A stretch of 64,000 nucleotides of DNA from Alligator mississippiensis (Eukaryota > Chordata > Crocodylia > Alligatoridae): positions 37,550,001 through 37,614,000 of the forward strand of contig NC_081826.1 in assembly GCF_030867095.1 (NCBI RefSeq), written 5' to 3'. Positions 12,665 to 23,494 of this stretch are shown here, piece by piece. The notes beneath the pieces are model-generated. The model worked only from the letters and a program-made list of their open reading frames with translations, had not been told where the DNA came from and did not search any database. Both the position numbers and the translations under genes were made by a program. Numbering within the stretch: the stretch's first letter is position 1; the number at the start of each line of letters is the position of its first letter.

Positions 12665-13585
12665 TGTCCCACCCTGGAGCTGGCAGTCAGCCCCCCACTT
12701 CCCTCACCACAGACTCCCTTATAATAAACTGAATAATATAGCATTGGCTCCTAGATTATCCATAAGCTTCCAGCTGCTTTGTAATTGGAGAAAAACATGC
12801 ATTGTATTATGGGATGATGTACCCACCCCTGCACCCTCCTTTTCAAAATCCTAGATCCTTTTGTGTTCAGAGAGAACAGAATCTAGCCCTGAGGCTGGAA
12901 GCAGTTTATAGCAGACTACCTACCTGAGCCTGCAAACCTTTACACACTTGAGTAATTTTACTGCTGTGATTAGTTCAGCTCCAAGATCTAAGATCCTTAT
13001 AGAGCAAAGTAGCATGTGAATTTTTTGGAGTTAGAAAGGCTGGGGAGCTAATGCTGGAATCCTGAGGAGAAAGCCAAAATGCTGTTCATATTATTGTTGA
13101 GAACTGATGCTTTGATTAACAGTGCAGGCATTTGTAAATGACTGCTTCTTGTCTGTAATTGACATTTTTGGAGTAGAAGGAAGTTACTTGGCTGTCGGTT
13201 CTTTTTCAGCCTGGGTGAGACAGAGAGCTCTGATAAGACTTTCCCCACAGATCTGAAGGTTTTCTTTTTAATAAGTCTCAGAAATAACTGTATAGACTTA
13301 TCAGTTCAAAACAAGTAACAAGGATGATTTTTTTTTCTCTCTCTCTCTCTCTTTCTCCCTCTTTCTCCCTCTTCATGCTCAATTAACTATTGAGCTAAGC
13401 TATGTGCTCACTGACATCAAGGTTAAAAGATCTAGTTATAAAAAATGCAGAGTTTGAGAGTTTTGAGAATGCTGCTAGTAGTTCTCAGTAGAACTATATA
13501 TTAAAGGCCGGATTTTACCCTTAGAAATAAAATTTAAAACATAAATGTGAACTAGCAATTTTTGTGGATCATTGTATATGGTCAG
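12665..13585. other. Non-coding stretch with a pyrimidine tract
   Basis: No gene recognised. A T-run followed by a (CT)n tract and CTTTCTCCCTCT units occupies about 13328-13375. Confidence 0.45.
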
Positions 13586-13594
13586 GTCAGTCAA

Positions 13595-14165
13595 ATGTCT
13601 CCCCAGTTCTAATCCTCAAAGGGAACTTACAAAACACCTTTCATAGATGAGCCTACAAACTTCACTTCATAAATCTACTGGATAAAAAAAATCATGGACT
13701 CAATATAGACATTGGATTTATGACACATTACAACCTGCCTGACATTTGCTTTATCAGGTACCTAACCTTTTACACTTCTCTTCTCCCCCCCCTCCACCTT
13801 CTTCCCCTCCCCTCCTATTCTACCTTTTGTCTTCCTAATTTCCAGATATTTGCTTTTTCACAGTCAACGTCTTTTCTACCTTGGAAAACTACTACAGTAG
13901 AGCCTCTTTCTTGCTTTTGGTTTCTCACCCCCACTCCCATCCATTCTCTACCTTTTTGTTTTCCTAATTTTCACCTATTTATATTCTCACTCCCATCCTG
14001 TCACACTTTTAGCTTCTTTCATTCCCTGGAGATCTCAGGACAGCAGAGACTCCCTACACCTGAAGAAGGATGATTGCGCCCAAGAGCTTGCTAAGAACTT
14101 TTACCAACTACTCAGTTGGTCTAACAAAAGATATCACATCTACCCAAAGAACCTGGCGTACCCAG
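13595..14165 (+). mobile_element. Penelope-like element remnant with hammerhead-type motif
   Basis: The first ~150 bases are the reverse complement of the segment around 34420-34560. In translation they give the same motif ending HGLNIDIGFMTHYN, which fits the C-terminal end of the GIY-YIG endonuclease of Penelope-like ORFs. A pyrimidine-rich stretch follows. At 14060-14066 comes CTGAAGA, one change from the hammerhead core CTGATGA, then a weak stem and AGAGCTTGCTAAGA. Penelope-like elements are known to carry hammerhead ribozyme motifs in their terminal repeats. The stop codon in the coding part and the altered core make this a dead copy. Confidence 0.6.
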
Positions 14166-14169
14166 TTTT

Positions 14170-14900
14170 ATGCACTATTTTCCCCCATAGAAGTGGGGAA
14201 GGTTTTTTTAAGTCTGAAGTCCTGATTCTCTAATCTCTGGTTTACCTGTATAAAACAAATATCAGGATCTAAGAGAGGGAAGCCTGACAAAATAAAATGT
14301 CTGTATCAGTTATTTTTATGGCCAGAATGAAGATATTTTTAATGAATTTATACATATAAATGTGTCTGTTGTTGTGCCCATCTTTGTATGCAAGTTGGTT
14401 GCATCTCAGACTGTGGTTTGTGGTGAGCATGTATAAAATCAGTCATGCTAGGCTGAGCAGAGACAAAGTTGGGATTTAGCAGAGTATTGGGTCAAGCGAG
14501 TAAATTATCCATCTATCCATAGGGGTCTACCTAACTCAAAGAGATGGCTGGCCAGTTTCACAGATCCTGGGACTGGCTGCCATTTTCACAGGCTGAATGC
14601 AGTACCCCCCCCCCCCCACACACACACACACCTCTGATTGGTTGAGGGTCCCTGGTGGCCCTGCCCCTTGCTGCTGATTGATTGTGAGGGGTGTCTATTA
14701 TGTGGTTGTGCCCCTCACTGCTGATTGATGAAAGGTGGGGGTGGTAGTCATCTTGCCAGCAGCCCTTTGTGCCAGCAGTCCTCCTCCCCCTTTCCACCCT
14801 GGCGGGCTGCATGGCTAAACCACAGTGCTGTGAAGACTTCACTTTCACAGAGCCTGCCTGATTTCATGTTTTCCTTGAAAACTGAGCAATCATGAATTTG
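14170..14900. other. Uncharacterised stretch with CA microsatellite
   Basis: A C-run followed by (CA)n lies near 14606-14631. Around it, CTGATTGGTTGAGGG and CTGATTGATTG occur as loosely repeated words, and TTTCACAG recurs at about 14556, 14572 and 14842. This looks like part of an unclassified dispersed repeat. No coding frame is convincing. Confidence 0.35.
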
Positions 14901-14909
14901 GTAGATCCC

Positions 14910-15300
14910 TATTAAGGCTGTGCGAAAATTCACCAGCTGTTTCATTTCAACACTGTTTCGACTCATTTTGAGGTCAAAGCAGCAAAATCAAAATGAAACA
15001 AAGGTCTTCAAAACAACCTCAAAATAAAACAAGGCTAGTAGAAACATTTTGAAAATCAGCTGGGCTGACTCCCAGCTGGACTGACTCCCCGCCTCCCACC
15101 CAATCCAGCACCAGAGATGGGGAGTCAGCCCAGCTGGGCTGACCTCCCGTCCCCAGCAGATCTAGTGAGATGTTGAAACAGAGTCAAAACAGCCTGACTG
15201 TTTCGACAAAGCAAAATGGAACAGCTGTTTCAAATCAAAATGAAAGTCAATACGAAACGCTGTTCCGTCAAAACCTCGAAACTCAAGGCAAAACAGAATG
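14910..15300. mobile_element. Inverted-repeat MITE with GGCTGTGCGAA end
   Basis: The left end TTAAGGCTGTGCGAA resembles, in reverse, the right end of the element at 1-763. The arms contain mutually complementary blocks, including GCTGTTTCATTT/AAATGGAACAGC-type sequence and repeated GTTTCGA/TCGAAAC. The centre holds a perfect 17-bp inverted repeat at 15057-15073 and 15120-15136. The right terminus lacks the GCACAGCC end and seems truncated against a G-run near 15300. Non-coding. Confidence 0.55.
15057..15136. repeat. Perfect 17-bp inverted repeat
   Basis: CAGCTGGGCTGACTCCC at 15057-15073 is exactly the reverse complement of 15120-15136, with a 46-bp spacer. It forms the core of the surrounding MITE. 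Confidence 0.75.
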
Positions 15301-15784
15301 GGGGGGAGGGGGGAAGGAGAGGTGAAAGAGAGGGAGGGATGCAACTTGGGAAAATATGAACTAATGCATCGTGGAAAAAATACTATAGTAATATGTTCTA
15401 ATCACCAGAAAGGTGAGAAGTACATCATACTTACTGGTAGTAGGCAGCAAATTAAACATTTGTCAAATAATAGTAGACAGCAAATTAAATGTGTCAGTAT
15501 TGCCATGCCAAAGTCTGGAAGATCATGAGTCACCTCCCCAAAAAGCAAGATATTAATTTAAAAATCATAAGATTTTTTTAAAATGACTTTCTCTTCTTTT
15601 TCCTCTCAAGTTTAGAATCTTAGATTAAACTATTCACATTTTCAAACTTTTCCTACAACCAAGGAGCTAGAAACTCCTTTCAAATCTGGATTTCAAGGCT
15701 ATAACACATGATAAAATTATGAAAAAGTGCTAATGCAGATGAGTTAGCAATATTAGCTTTGTACAAAAACCGTGGAGCAGAGAA

Positions 15785-16050
15785 ATATGTTCACAAATTG
15801 AAAGGAGGCAGGGTAATATTGCACCTTGTAGACTAAATAAAAATAGTTTTTGTAAGCAACAGTTCACATATCTATCTGTCCATCTGTCTGTCTATCTGCA
15901 GTTTAAACTTGTTTCCCATCCATATGTAGCATCTGATGAAGTGAACTGTTGCTTACAAAAGCTTGTGCATCTCTGAATTAGTCTACAAGGTGCAACTCTG
16001 CCCTGCTTGCTCCCTAACTAGATGAACATGACTAGCTGCCGCTCTCTGAA
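15785..16050 (+). mobile_element. Penelope-like terminal repeat pair with hammerhead-type motif
   Basis: Bases ~15808-15866 and ~15925-16010 are imperfect reverse complements. Both carry GTGAACTGTTGCTTAC and a TAGTCTACAAGGTGCAA-type block. The plus-strand arm reads CTGATGA at 15933-15939, then a GTGAAC/GCTTAC stem, then AAAAGC where a hammerhead would have GAAA. The layout CTGATGA-stem-GAAA followed by GCTTRTGC is that of Penelope-like terminal repeats in reptiles. The lost G of GAAA should inactivate cleavage. A short TCTG-rich microsatellite separates the arms. Confidence 0.55.
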
Positions 16051-16295
16051 ATTGAAAGGAGTTCAAAGGATAGAAAAAAGGTGAAGGGGTTGATTTATGA
16101 AGAAGGATCATAAAGTGATCCTTTACGATTTAAAGTGACAGGATGACAGTTCTGAAGGTAAACAAAAGGTGAGAGTAGAATAAGATCTAGTCAAACAAAG
16201 TAGCATAACTAAGACTAAAAGAATGACAAAAAAGTGAGGCCAAATAGATCTCATCATGTAACTTGATAATGCAACATAATTTTGGATGTGCATAT

Positions 16296-18498
16296 GGCTA
16301 GGGACAGACATTCAGAAAGCCAGAGCCTGAACTGATTAAAACTTTGCAGGTTAGTTTAACCTGCCTAGGTTGAACGAGTCTGAAACAGTACAGACATTCC
16401 CTCTGGACTGAGGAACTGCGGGCACATGCCTGCAGTTGCTCAGGCCAGGAGCTCAGGAGTGCTACAGCATACCCTCAGCTGTAGAGAAGCTGTGCTGTGG
16501 GGGGAGGTGGGCATGGCCAGCCAGGGCTAAACTGGCCAGAGAGGGGTTTAATTTCCCCCTGCCTGCCCCACCATCAGGGACCCGAGTTGGGTTTGCCAGG
16601 CACTTCCCCTTAGCTGCTGCAGCAGCAAGCCAGCATAGCCCCTGAGGCACAAGGGGCAGGGAAGGGGGTTATTCCCACCTCTACCCTCACTGTCCCAAAG
16701 GGACTGCAGCTGGATCTGCCCACCCCAACTGCCGCCACAGCTGCCACTCGCTCCATGTGCAGGGTAAGTGGCAGAATAAGCCCCCTCCTGTCCCCTCTGC
16801 CAGATGACAGAGCAAGGGAGAATAACCCCTGTCCCTATCCCCACCTAAAGGGCCCTGCCAGCCAGCATCTGGCCACGCCCCTGCTCACTGCAGCAGCCAG
16901 GGAGCAGGGCTCTTGATGGAAGCAGCAGCCCCTGTCATAGTTTTGGGGAGCACGAGCCTCTTCCTGACTCCGCTGCAGGGCAGGCAAAGCTGTGGTGGAC
17001 TGTATGTGGCAACAGTGGGGCTCCAAGGGGGCTAGAGCCCCCTGCAGCACTGCTGCCACTGCACTTCACAGCAGTTTTCCTTGCCCTGCAGCGTGGCCTG
17101 CCATCGGTAAGAGGCTCACAATTGGAGAAACTGTGACAGGGGACGCTGCCCCTGTCACGGTTGCTTCCCCCCTCTCCTCTCCAATGTCTGGGTGGGGGCG
17201 GGGCCAGATGCTGGCTGGCATGACCCCTTAGGCAGGGGGTAGAGAGTAGGGTTATTCCCCTCTCCCTTCCCCCAGGGCACCATATTAGGCTGCTGTCACT
17301 CACTTTGTGCCTGGGGCAAGCGGCAGAATAAGCCCACTACACTGGATGCCAGAAGGAAGGGGCTTATTCTGCCACTTGCCTTGGATACAGAGCAAGTGGC
17401 AGTGGTGGTGGCCAGGGCGGGCAGACACTGCTGCAGTGCCCCGGGGTCAGACAGGAGAATAACCCCGTTCCATGCCCCCCCGCCTAAGAGGTCCTTCCGG
17501 CTGATGACTGGCCCTACCCCCATCCAGACGCTGGAGCGGCAAGGGGGAAACAACTGTGATGGGGGCAGCAGCCCCTGTCATGGTTTCCCTGGGCACAAGC
17601 CTCTTCCCAGAAGGGAAAGCTGCTGCGGGGTGAGGAAAGTTGCTGTAGGCCATGCGGTGGGGGCAGCTTGGAGGACTCTGGCTCTCTCTGGGTCCTGGTG
17701 TTGCCGCACGCAGTCTGCCTGTCCTGCAGCAGGACTCTCCTGCTGGGAAGAGGCTCATGCTCTCTGACACTATGACAGGGGATGCTGCCCCCATCAAGGG
17801 CCCTTCCCCCTTGCTGCTGCAGTGGCCAGGCAGGGGTGTAGCCAGACACCAGCTGGGCCCCGTATGCAGGGAGCAGGGACAGGGGTTATTTCCCCCTGTC
17901 TCCACCATCCAGCAGAGGGTACAGCAGGGGGCTTATTCCACCGCTTGACCCGCACAGGGAGCAAGCAGCAGCAGCAGAGGTTGGGGTGGGCAGACCCAGC
18001 TGAGGTCCCCCGGGGGCAAGTTGAGGTACAGAGGAGAATAACCCTCCCTTCCTGCTCCCTCTGCCTCAGGGGCCATGCTGGCCCACCGCTACAGCAGCGA
18101 GGGGGAGCACCCAGCAGACCTGGCTTGGGTCCCTGCCAGTGGGACAGGGAGGGGGGAATTAAACCCCTCTCTGGTCAGACCCCTGCCCCTGCCTTTCCCT
18201 GATCAGGCTGGAGAGCAGAGGGGCAGGGCCAGCCCAGCTCTGCTGGAGTAGAAAGCCCAGCCCAGAAAGCATGCCAGGATGCTGGGGGACTCTGGTTTAA
18301 GTTAAACCAGAAAGGCTGCCTGAGACATTGCATAAAGCAGTTTGAGCCAAATCAGTTAAGTCTGATTCAACCAGGTTTATCTCAAACTGATTTTGACCAT
18401 TTTTAAACTGGTTTGTGTGCACTGCATGTCTATTGTTACAGGTTTGAACCAGTTTCTGATCACTTAAACCTGTTTATGTGTAATATCTGTCCCTAGCC
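16296..18498. mobile_element. 2.2-kb non-autonomous TIR element, TAT target duplication
   Basis: The left end GGCTAGGGACAGACATT and the right end, read in reverse complement, GGCTAGGGACAGATATT match at 16 of 17 positions. Directly outside lies TAT on each side (16293-16295 and 18499-18501), so a 3-bp target duplication is present. Inside each end are AAACCTG/CAGGTT-type words. The 1.8-kb GC-rich core is a patchwork of recurring words such as GGGGTTATTC, GAATAAGCCCC and GGGGCAGCAGCCCCTGTCA in both orientations. No transposase was seen. The long GC-rich open frames here are composition effects. Confidence 0.65.
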
Positions 18499-19321
18499 TA
18501 TGTGTCTGTATATGTGTGTGCAAGTTCTCTTGTATCTCTGCAAATTTCCCTTTCTGGCTTGTAGAGGGGAGAAGACAAAATTACATCTGGAAAAAAGGGT
18601 ACTGAAGAAACTGGCAAAGGACATCTTGGAGCCCTTGGCAATGATCTTCATGAAGTCATGGTAGATAAACCAGGTACCAAAGGACTGGAAAAGGGTCAAT
18701 GTAGCGCCTTTCTCTCTTTTTTTTCTTTAAAAAAAAGGAGAACCCAGGAAGCTACAGACTGGTTGGTATCATCTCAATACCTGGAAAATTACTGGAACAT
18801 ATCCTAAGGAAGGCCATTTGCAAGCATCTGAAGGAGGAAAGGCTGATCACAAGCAGCCAGCATGGATTTATGAAAAACAAATCATATCAAATAGATTTGA
18901 TTTCCTTCTTTTACCAAGTAACTACTTGGATGCATGAAGGGAATGCTGGGAATACCTGGACTTCATCAAGGCTTTTGGCAAGGTCCCACATAACCTTCTC
19001 ATAAACAAATTGGAGATATGTAGGATAGATAAAGTTACTACAAGGTAAATAGATAACTGGCTTAATAGCTACAAGCAAAGGGTAAATATTAATTGGTCCA
19101 TGTCAGAATGACAGGAGATTTTCAGTTGAGTCCCACAGGGATCTGTCCTGGGCCTGGTGCTGTTCAACTTGTTTATTAGCAATTTGGATGCTGGCATAGA
19201 AACCTTTTTGAGCAAGTTTTCAGATGACATGAAACTGGGAAGGATTGTGAATATGTTGGAGAATATTAGTGCAATTTAGAAGGTTCTTAACAGATTGGAA
19301 AGCTGGGCTTGAGCTAATAGG

Positions 19322-19636
19322 ATGAAGTTTGATGCAGACAAATGCAAGTTGCTACACCTTGGAAAGAATGATCAAAAACACAAATATAAAATGGGTGACA
19401 CCTGGCTGGATGAAAGAGCTATGGAAACAGATTTGGGAGTCTTGGTGGATCACAGACTCAATATAAGTCTGCAGTATGATGCAGCTGTACAAAAGGCAAA
19501 TGTGGTTTTGGGTTGCATCAATAGAAGCATTAAGTGCAAAATGCAGAAGGTCTCTACTCAGTGCTGGTTAGGCTTCATTTGGAGTACTGTGTTCAGTTTT
19601 GGTCTCTGCATTTTAAGAAGGATGTGGAAAAATTAG
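19322..19636 (+). pseudogene. CR1 ORF2 fragment (RT C-terminal region)
   Basis: This 104-codon open segment begins MKFDADKCKLLHLG and continues through DLGVLVDHRLNIS, both characteristic of CR1 proteins just after the catalytic FADD box. A frameshift ends it, and the reading frame resumes around 19698-19973 with the conserved C-terminal tail (FKYL..RQWNRLP). It is a relic without independent function. Confidence 0.8.
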
Positions 19637-20210
19637 AGAGGGTCCACAGGCAGGCAAAAAAGGCAAGTTATACAAGGAGAGGCTGAAGGAACTAGGCATG
19701 TTCAGCTTATGGAAAAGGCACATAACAAGGCACAGGATAGCAGTCTTCAAATATTTGCTGCCATCAAGAAGAGGGAAAGCACCTTTTCTCTCTCAGTTCA
19801 GAGTACAGATCAATGGCTTGAAATTGCAGCAAAGTAAGTTTATATTGGATATCCGGAAATTTGTTTTCACAGTTAGACCAGTGAGGCAGTGGAATAGACT
19901 GCCTAGGGAAGCTGTGGACACTCTGTTACTGGAGTTGTTCAAAATGAGGTGGACAGCCACTGGTCAGGGATGATCTAGACATAGCTATGCTTATGTTCTA
20001 CTATGGGTATTTCCTATACTTCTGGGGTTTGCTTATGTCCCCCAGTTGTTTCCCCATGTTTTGCTACAGGTGTCATTGTGTTTTCAAACCCTCCTCAAAG
20101 ATATTTAGTGTTGGCTGCAGCCAAGGCTGGGGACTTTGACTGGGGTGTGCTAATGTTCCTGCTGTGACCAAAGCTGGAGGTTCCTATCTTTAAGGCATAT
20201 TTGGGGTTGG

Positions 20211-20267
20211 GAAGGAATTTCACCATATTTGGGGTTAGGAAGGAATTTTACCCCATAGTCAGATTGA
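20211..20267. repeat. 28-bp tandem duplication inside CR1 3' UTR
   Basis: The unit ATATTTGGGGTTRGGAAGGA plus TTTYACC occurs twice in a row. Related CR1 tails at 37.6 and 59.4 kb have one unit, so the duplication is local to this copy. Confidence 0.7.
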
Positions 20268-20599
20268 TATGGAGTGGAGGTTTTTGCCTTCCTCTGCAGT
20301 GGGGGGCATAGCCCTCTACCCAGGATTTCTTGAGCAAATATTGACAACATTTCATAGAAGCAGGACATTGGTTGCCATAGTTCCCTTGCTTTGCCTGTGG
20401 CAGGTTGAGGTGCTAGGTCTGTGTTGTGTCAGGGTTGATGGTAGTCTTATGTAGAGTTTAGATTATGGTTTGTATAGGGTGGTTTGGATAGGGATGATCC
20501 TGCCTTGGGCAGCGGGTTGGACTAGATGAACTCTGGGTGTCTCTTTTAGCCCTACTGTTCTATGACTCTATGTAATTGAAGATCATTTGTAATGTACAC

Positions 20600-21045
20600 T
20601 CAGAGACATAGGCAGTGGAAAGGGGAGCTAACAGGTCTTAGCCCCCACAAACACAGGACAGCAGGAGGGCCATAAGACAGCCTGGACCTGGATTTCCAGC
20701 AGCTGCATCAGGGGTGGTGAGGGGCACGCATGCAGAGGTGAAGGATGGAGTGGTGCTGGAGCTGGGGGAGGGGCAGGCGCTGCACAGCTGGGGTGGGGCG
20801 GGCCATGTGACTGAGCCACGAGTGACTTATCTGGGGGGCGTGGCTCCTGCTGTTACATGCACCCCAGGAGGCATGTGGGGCATGTGCCCCTGGATCTGCA
20901 CAGGGCAGGCAGGCTGTCACCGCGAACTGGTGCTGGGGTGGAGCCAGGCTCTTCCTGGTGCGGGGGCTGGGCCTCACTATGCTTAGGGCGGGTAGTGGTA
21001 GTGCTGGGAGGAGGCTATGGGGCAGCTGCCCAGGCTCTTAGCTCC
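20600..21045. repeat. GC-rich dispersed repeat core
   Basis: The segment around 20838-20905 (GTGGCTCCTG..ACATGCACCCCAGGAGGCATG) recurs in diverged form at about 31460-31525 inside a hAT element and at about 49105-49200 inside another. The left edge CAGAGACATAGGCAGTGG could be a degraded hAT terminus, but no matching right end was found. Confidence 0.45.
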
Positions 21046-21548
21046 AGAGCTTGGTCCTACTTGATCTGGAAGCAGCCATTTCTGGGAAAATATGACTTCA
21101 GTCTGGTAACTATAGGCTGGAGCAGGTTCAGTTGATGCGGGGATACAGCAGGCTTAGTCACATTGTCAGGATGGTGCATAAACAGTTGAGCGAGTGCTAG
21201 AATCTTAGAGAGACTGGAGTATGCTCAGTAAGGATGAAATCTTTAGAGATTTTTTTTAGCTGGTTAAACTCTATCAGCCTCCCCAAATTACACTGCTATC
21301 CAGAAGAGAACATTTCAGGCCTAATCGTTAAAGTTTGGCAAAGTTCTAAACAACATATTAAGTGTTGAAAAACGTAAAGCCTGACCTGTTTATAAAATAT
21401 CTCAGAGATGTAATGTTTTCTTTGGGTGAAAAACTCAAATTGAGCTACTGATGGACTTGCAGACAACACATGCATAATACATATAGATAGCAAATGAACA
21501 TACATTCATCCACCATTTCACAAGGTGGATGTGGTAATTATGCTGATA

Positions 21549-21912
21549 CTAACCAATTGCCCATCAAGAATGTTGGGGGGGGGTGGAGGGCAGGGACAGA
21601 GCATTGCCACCCACCGCCCCACATTGCTGCTATGTCCCAGGAGCAGGGGTGCGGGGGGCAAGCTTGCCTCGCCATCCCCTGTCCCCCTCCTCCAGCACCC
21701 TGCACTGCTGCCACCTCCAGCACCACTGGCCTCACCCCCTCCCTCCACCCTGGCCCTGTTCCTTGGAGGCAGTGGAGCGCCCCCCCGTCACTCCATCCCC
21801 ATTGTCATGGTGGCACTCCATACTCAGATAGGTTGTTTCACTAACCAATCAGAGTGCTCCAAGAACATTACAGACAGACAGACAGATGGATTAAGCCCTT
21901 TATTATATAAGA
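21549..21912 (-). mobile_element. Helitron-like non-autonomous element (short copy)
   Basis: On the minus strand it starts TCTTATATAATAAAGGGCTT, passes through CTGTCTGTCTG and a GGAGCACTCTGATTGG block, and ends GGCAATTGGTTAG before T. The copy at 35127-36015 shares both ends, and similarity between the two stops precisely at the TC start and at the (C/T)TAG end. TC..CTAG termini without terminal inverted repeats are the Helitron signature, and the TATATAATAAA start resembles known vertebrate Helitrons. No replicase or helicase is encoded. The predicted 3' hairpin is weak. Confidence 0.5.
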
Positions 21913-22078
21913 ATAAGAATACTGGAGGCTACCAAAATCGGATTGCTGTGAAAAGAGAAATGGGGTCTGGCTTCCAGACTGAAATAGGTGCATAAAAAGA
22001 GTCTTCAGGAAGATTTGACTTTGCCACCATGGCTCCTCCATGATGTTTCCTATGGCAATAGATATAATATTGGATTCT

Positions 22079-22326
22079 GTGCACATCTACATGATATGCT
22101 TCAAGTGCAGAAGACTAATTCTATGGCACATTAGCACAGTGGGCTAAACCCATTCTAATGTGTCAATGCACAGTAGATTTAATCTAATGCATAGTGGCAA
22201 AAAAATGTTTATCTGTGCTAATACTCAGTAGCACTGATTACTGTGCATTAAGTCAGTATCTGTCATTACAGGTATTAACTTAATGCGCCATAATTGCGGT
22301 GCATTAATGAACGTATAGATGTGTCC
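22079..22326. mobile_element. Short TIR element of the CATCTACATG family
   Basis: The left end GTGCACATCTACATGATATG aligns with the left end of the element at 27248. The right end, reverse complemented, reads GGACACATCTATACG. The interior is rich in TAATCTAATGCA and TGCATTA words, as in the other family members. The flanking triplets are TCT and TGT, so any 3-bp duplication has decayed. Confidence 0.5.
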
Positions 22327-22489
22327 TGTGTAAGCACAGTTTTCAAAATAGCAATGTTGTCATCACTGGTCACTAATGCATGTCTAAAAGATTTTTCTGT
22401 ATATTCTGGTGACTTATCCGTCTGCCCAGGCAAAGAATGATCAGGTGAAGACCACTGCCATCAGCACCATAGACATGCATTCCATTAAA

Positions 22490-22600
22490 AATATAGCAAA
22501 GTGACTTCTATAAATTTATATATATTCAAATGACTGTATATAACTTAAATTTATATATATTTAAATTCTATAAATTCTATAAATTTTATCTCAGAACTGA
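22490..22600. repeat. AT-rich low-complexity tract
   Basis: Repeated TAAATTTATATATATT and ATAAATTCTATAAATT words. No function inferred. Confidence 0.6.
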
Positions 22601-22749
22601 TGGCTAGAAAATGGTATTTAGAATTTTGCTTTTGGGAATTGGCTTGTAGATAAAGTAGATATTGCATTAGAACAATGGTCCAGGGGAATGGCTAGCATTA
22701 ATTGGTTTCTGAAAGCCTGTTTGTGACAAAGTTTTCTTCAACACCCACT

Positions 22750-23423
22750 GTCTGAAACCAACAGAGACAGGCTGGTAAATTGAAGATATGTACCACACTG
22801 TTCTATAACATGAGATGAGATGGCATTAGGTCACAGTGCCAAACCACAAAGCCCTTGGGATTCCCAGCTGTGGCAAAAAGACCAAAATAGGAAAACCAGT
22901 AAATAACCAAATTAAGGGGTGTACATGTGGTGGGTTTGTTGGAACAAAGAAATAATACTGACAGAACAGAATGTGGACAGTATGATGATCACAGGGAGAC
23001 CAGTCAACAATGCCCAGAGATGAAGAGTCATCAGAGGGGAGAAAAAATACAAAAGGAGGAATTTCAGAGCAACAAAAGGTCCCCAAAAGAGGAACCCAAG
23101 GCCACTATGGATGGAGGGCACACCACCAACCCGTTTCACCCACCCCACTTGGGTGACTGGGGGGTAGGTCTTAGCCTTTGATCTCTAGGTTGCTGACATC
23201 TGACATTCAAGAAAACCTCCGGCTGAAGCTCATGTACCAGCTCATGTACTTCCCTCTTTGACAGGTCTAGGATTGGTAGATATAGAACTGTTTGCATTAT
23301 TCTTATGTGCTATCACTGTGTATCAATCACATTTCCCTATTATTGAATGGAGAAGTGTTGGTTCATCTGAGGGTTTGGGTACTCCCAGAACAAAGTATCT
23401 CAGTCATAAATCCAGTGCCAACA
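22750..23423 (+). mobile_element. Degraded retroviral LTR, left member of an inverted pair
   Basis: This segment aligns over about 670 bases with the reverse complement of 23495-24230. Matching landmarks, in order, include ATGTACC..CTGT..ATAAC, GATGAAGAGTCATCAG, ATACAAAAG, GGCCACYATGG and CTAGGATTGGTAGATATAGA. The polyadenylation region is damaged here: TATCAATCAC stands where the partner has TATCAATAAATTTGCC. The 3' end is placed at CCAACA (23423) because similarity stops there in both copies. The outer end is approximate. No internal retroviral genes lie between the two LTRs. Confidence 0.55.
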
Positions 23424-23494
23424 AGAACAGGGATAAATAGACATTAATTTGAGCTTTAATTCAGTTTCCTTTTAATGACCTTTCTGATGACTCC

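Larger units (their letters stand above)
18580..20575 (+). mobile_element. Old CR1 LINE, 5' truncated, with 3' UTR
   Basis: Translation in shifting frames gives CR1 reverse transcriptase. Near the start is a block matching the palm region before NYRPVSL. A FADD-type catalytic box appears as FSDDMKLG near 19217-19240. The conserved C-terminal segment lies at 19322-19973. The part after 20050 is a CR1 3' UTR of the same family as the tails at 37.6 kb (minus strand) and 59.4 kb (plus strand), ending in TTCTATGACTCTATG. Many stops and frameshifts show an ancient copy. The ORF part and the UTR could be two insertions, but their order fits one element. Confidence 0.85.

Noticed and set aside
16430..18230. 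Many long overlapping open frames on both strands
   Set aside because: They lie in the GC-rich core of a TIR element, overlap in several frames and contain no domain. Low stop frequency from GC content explains them.
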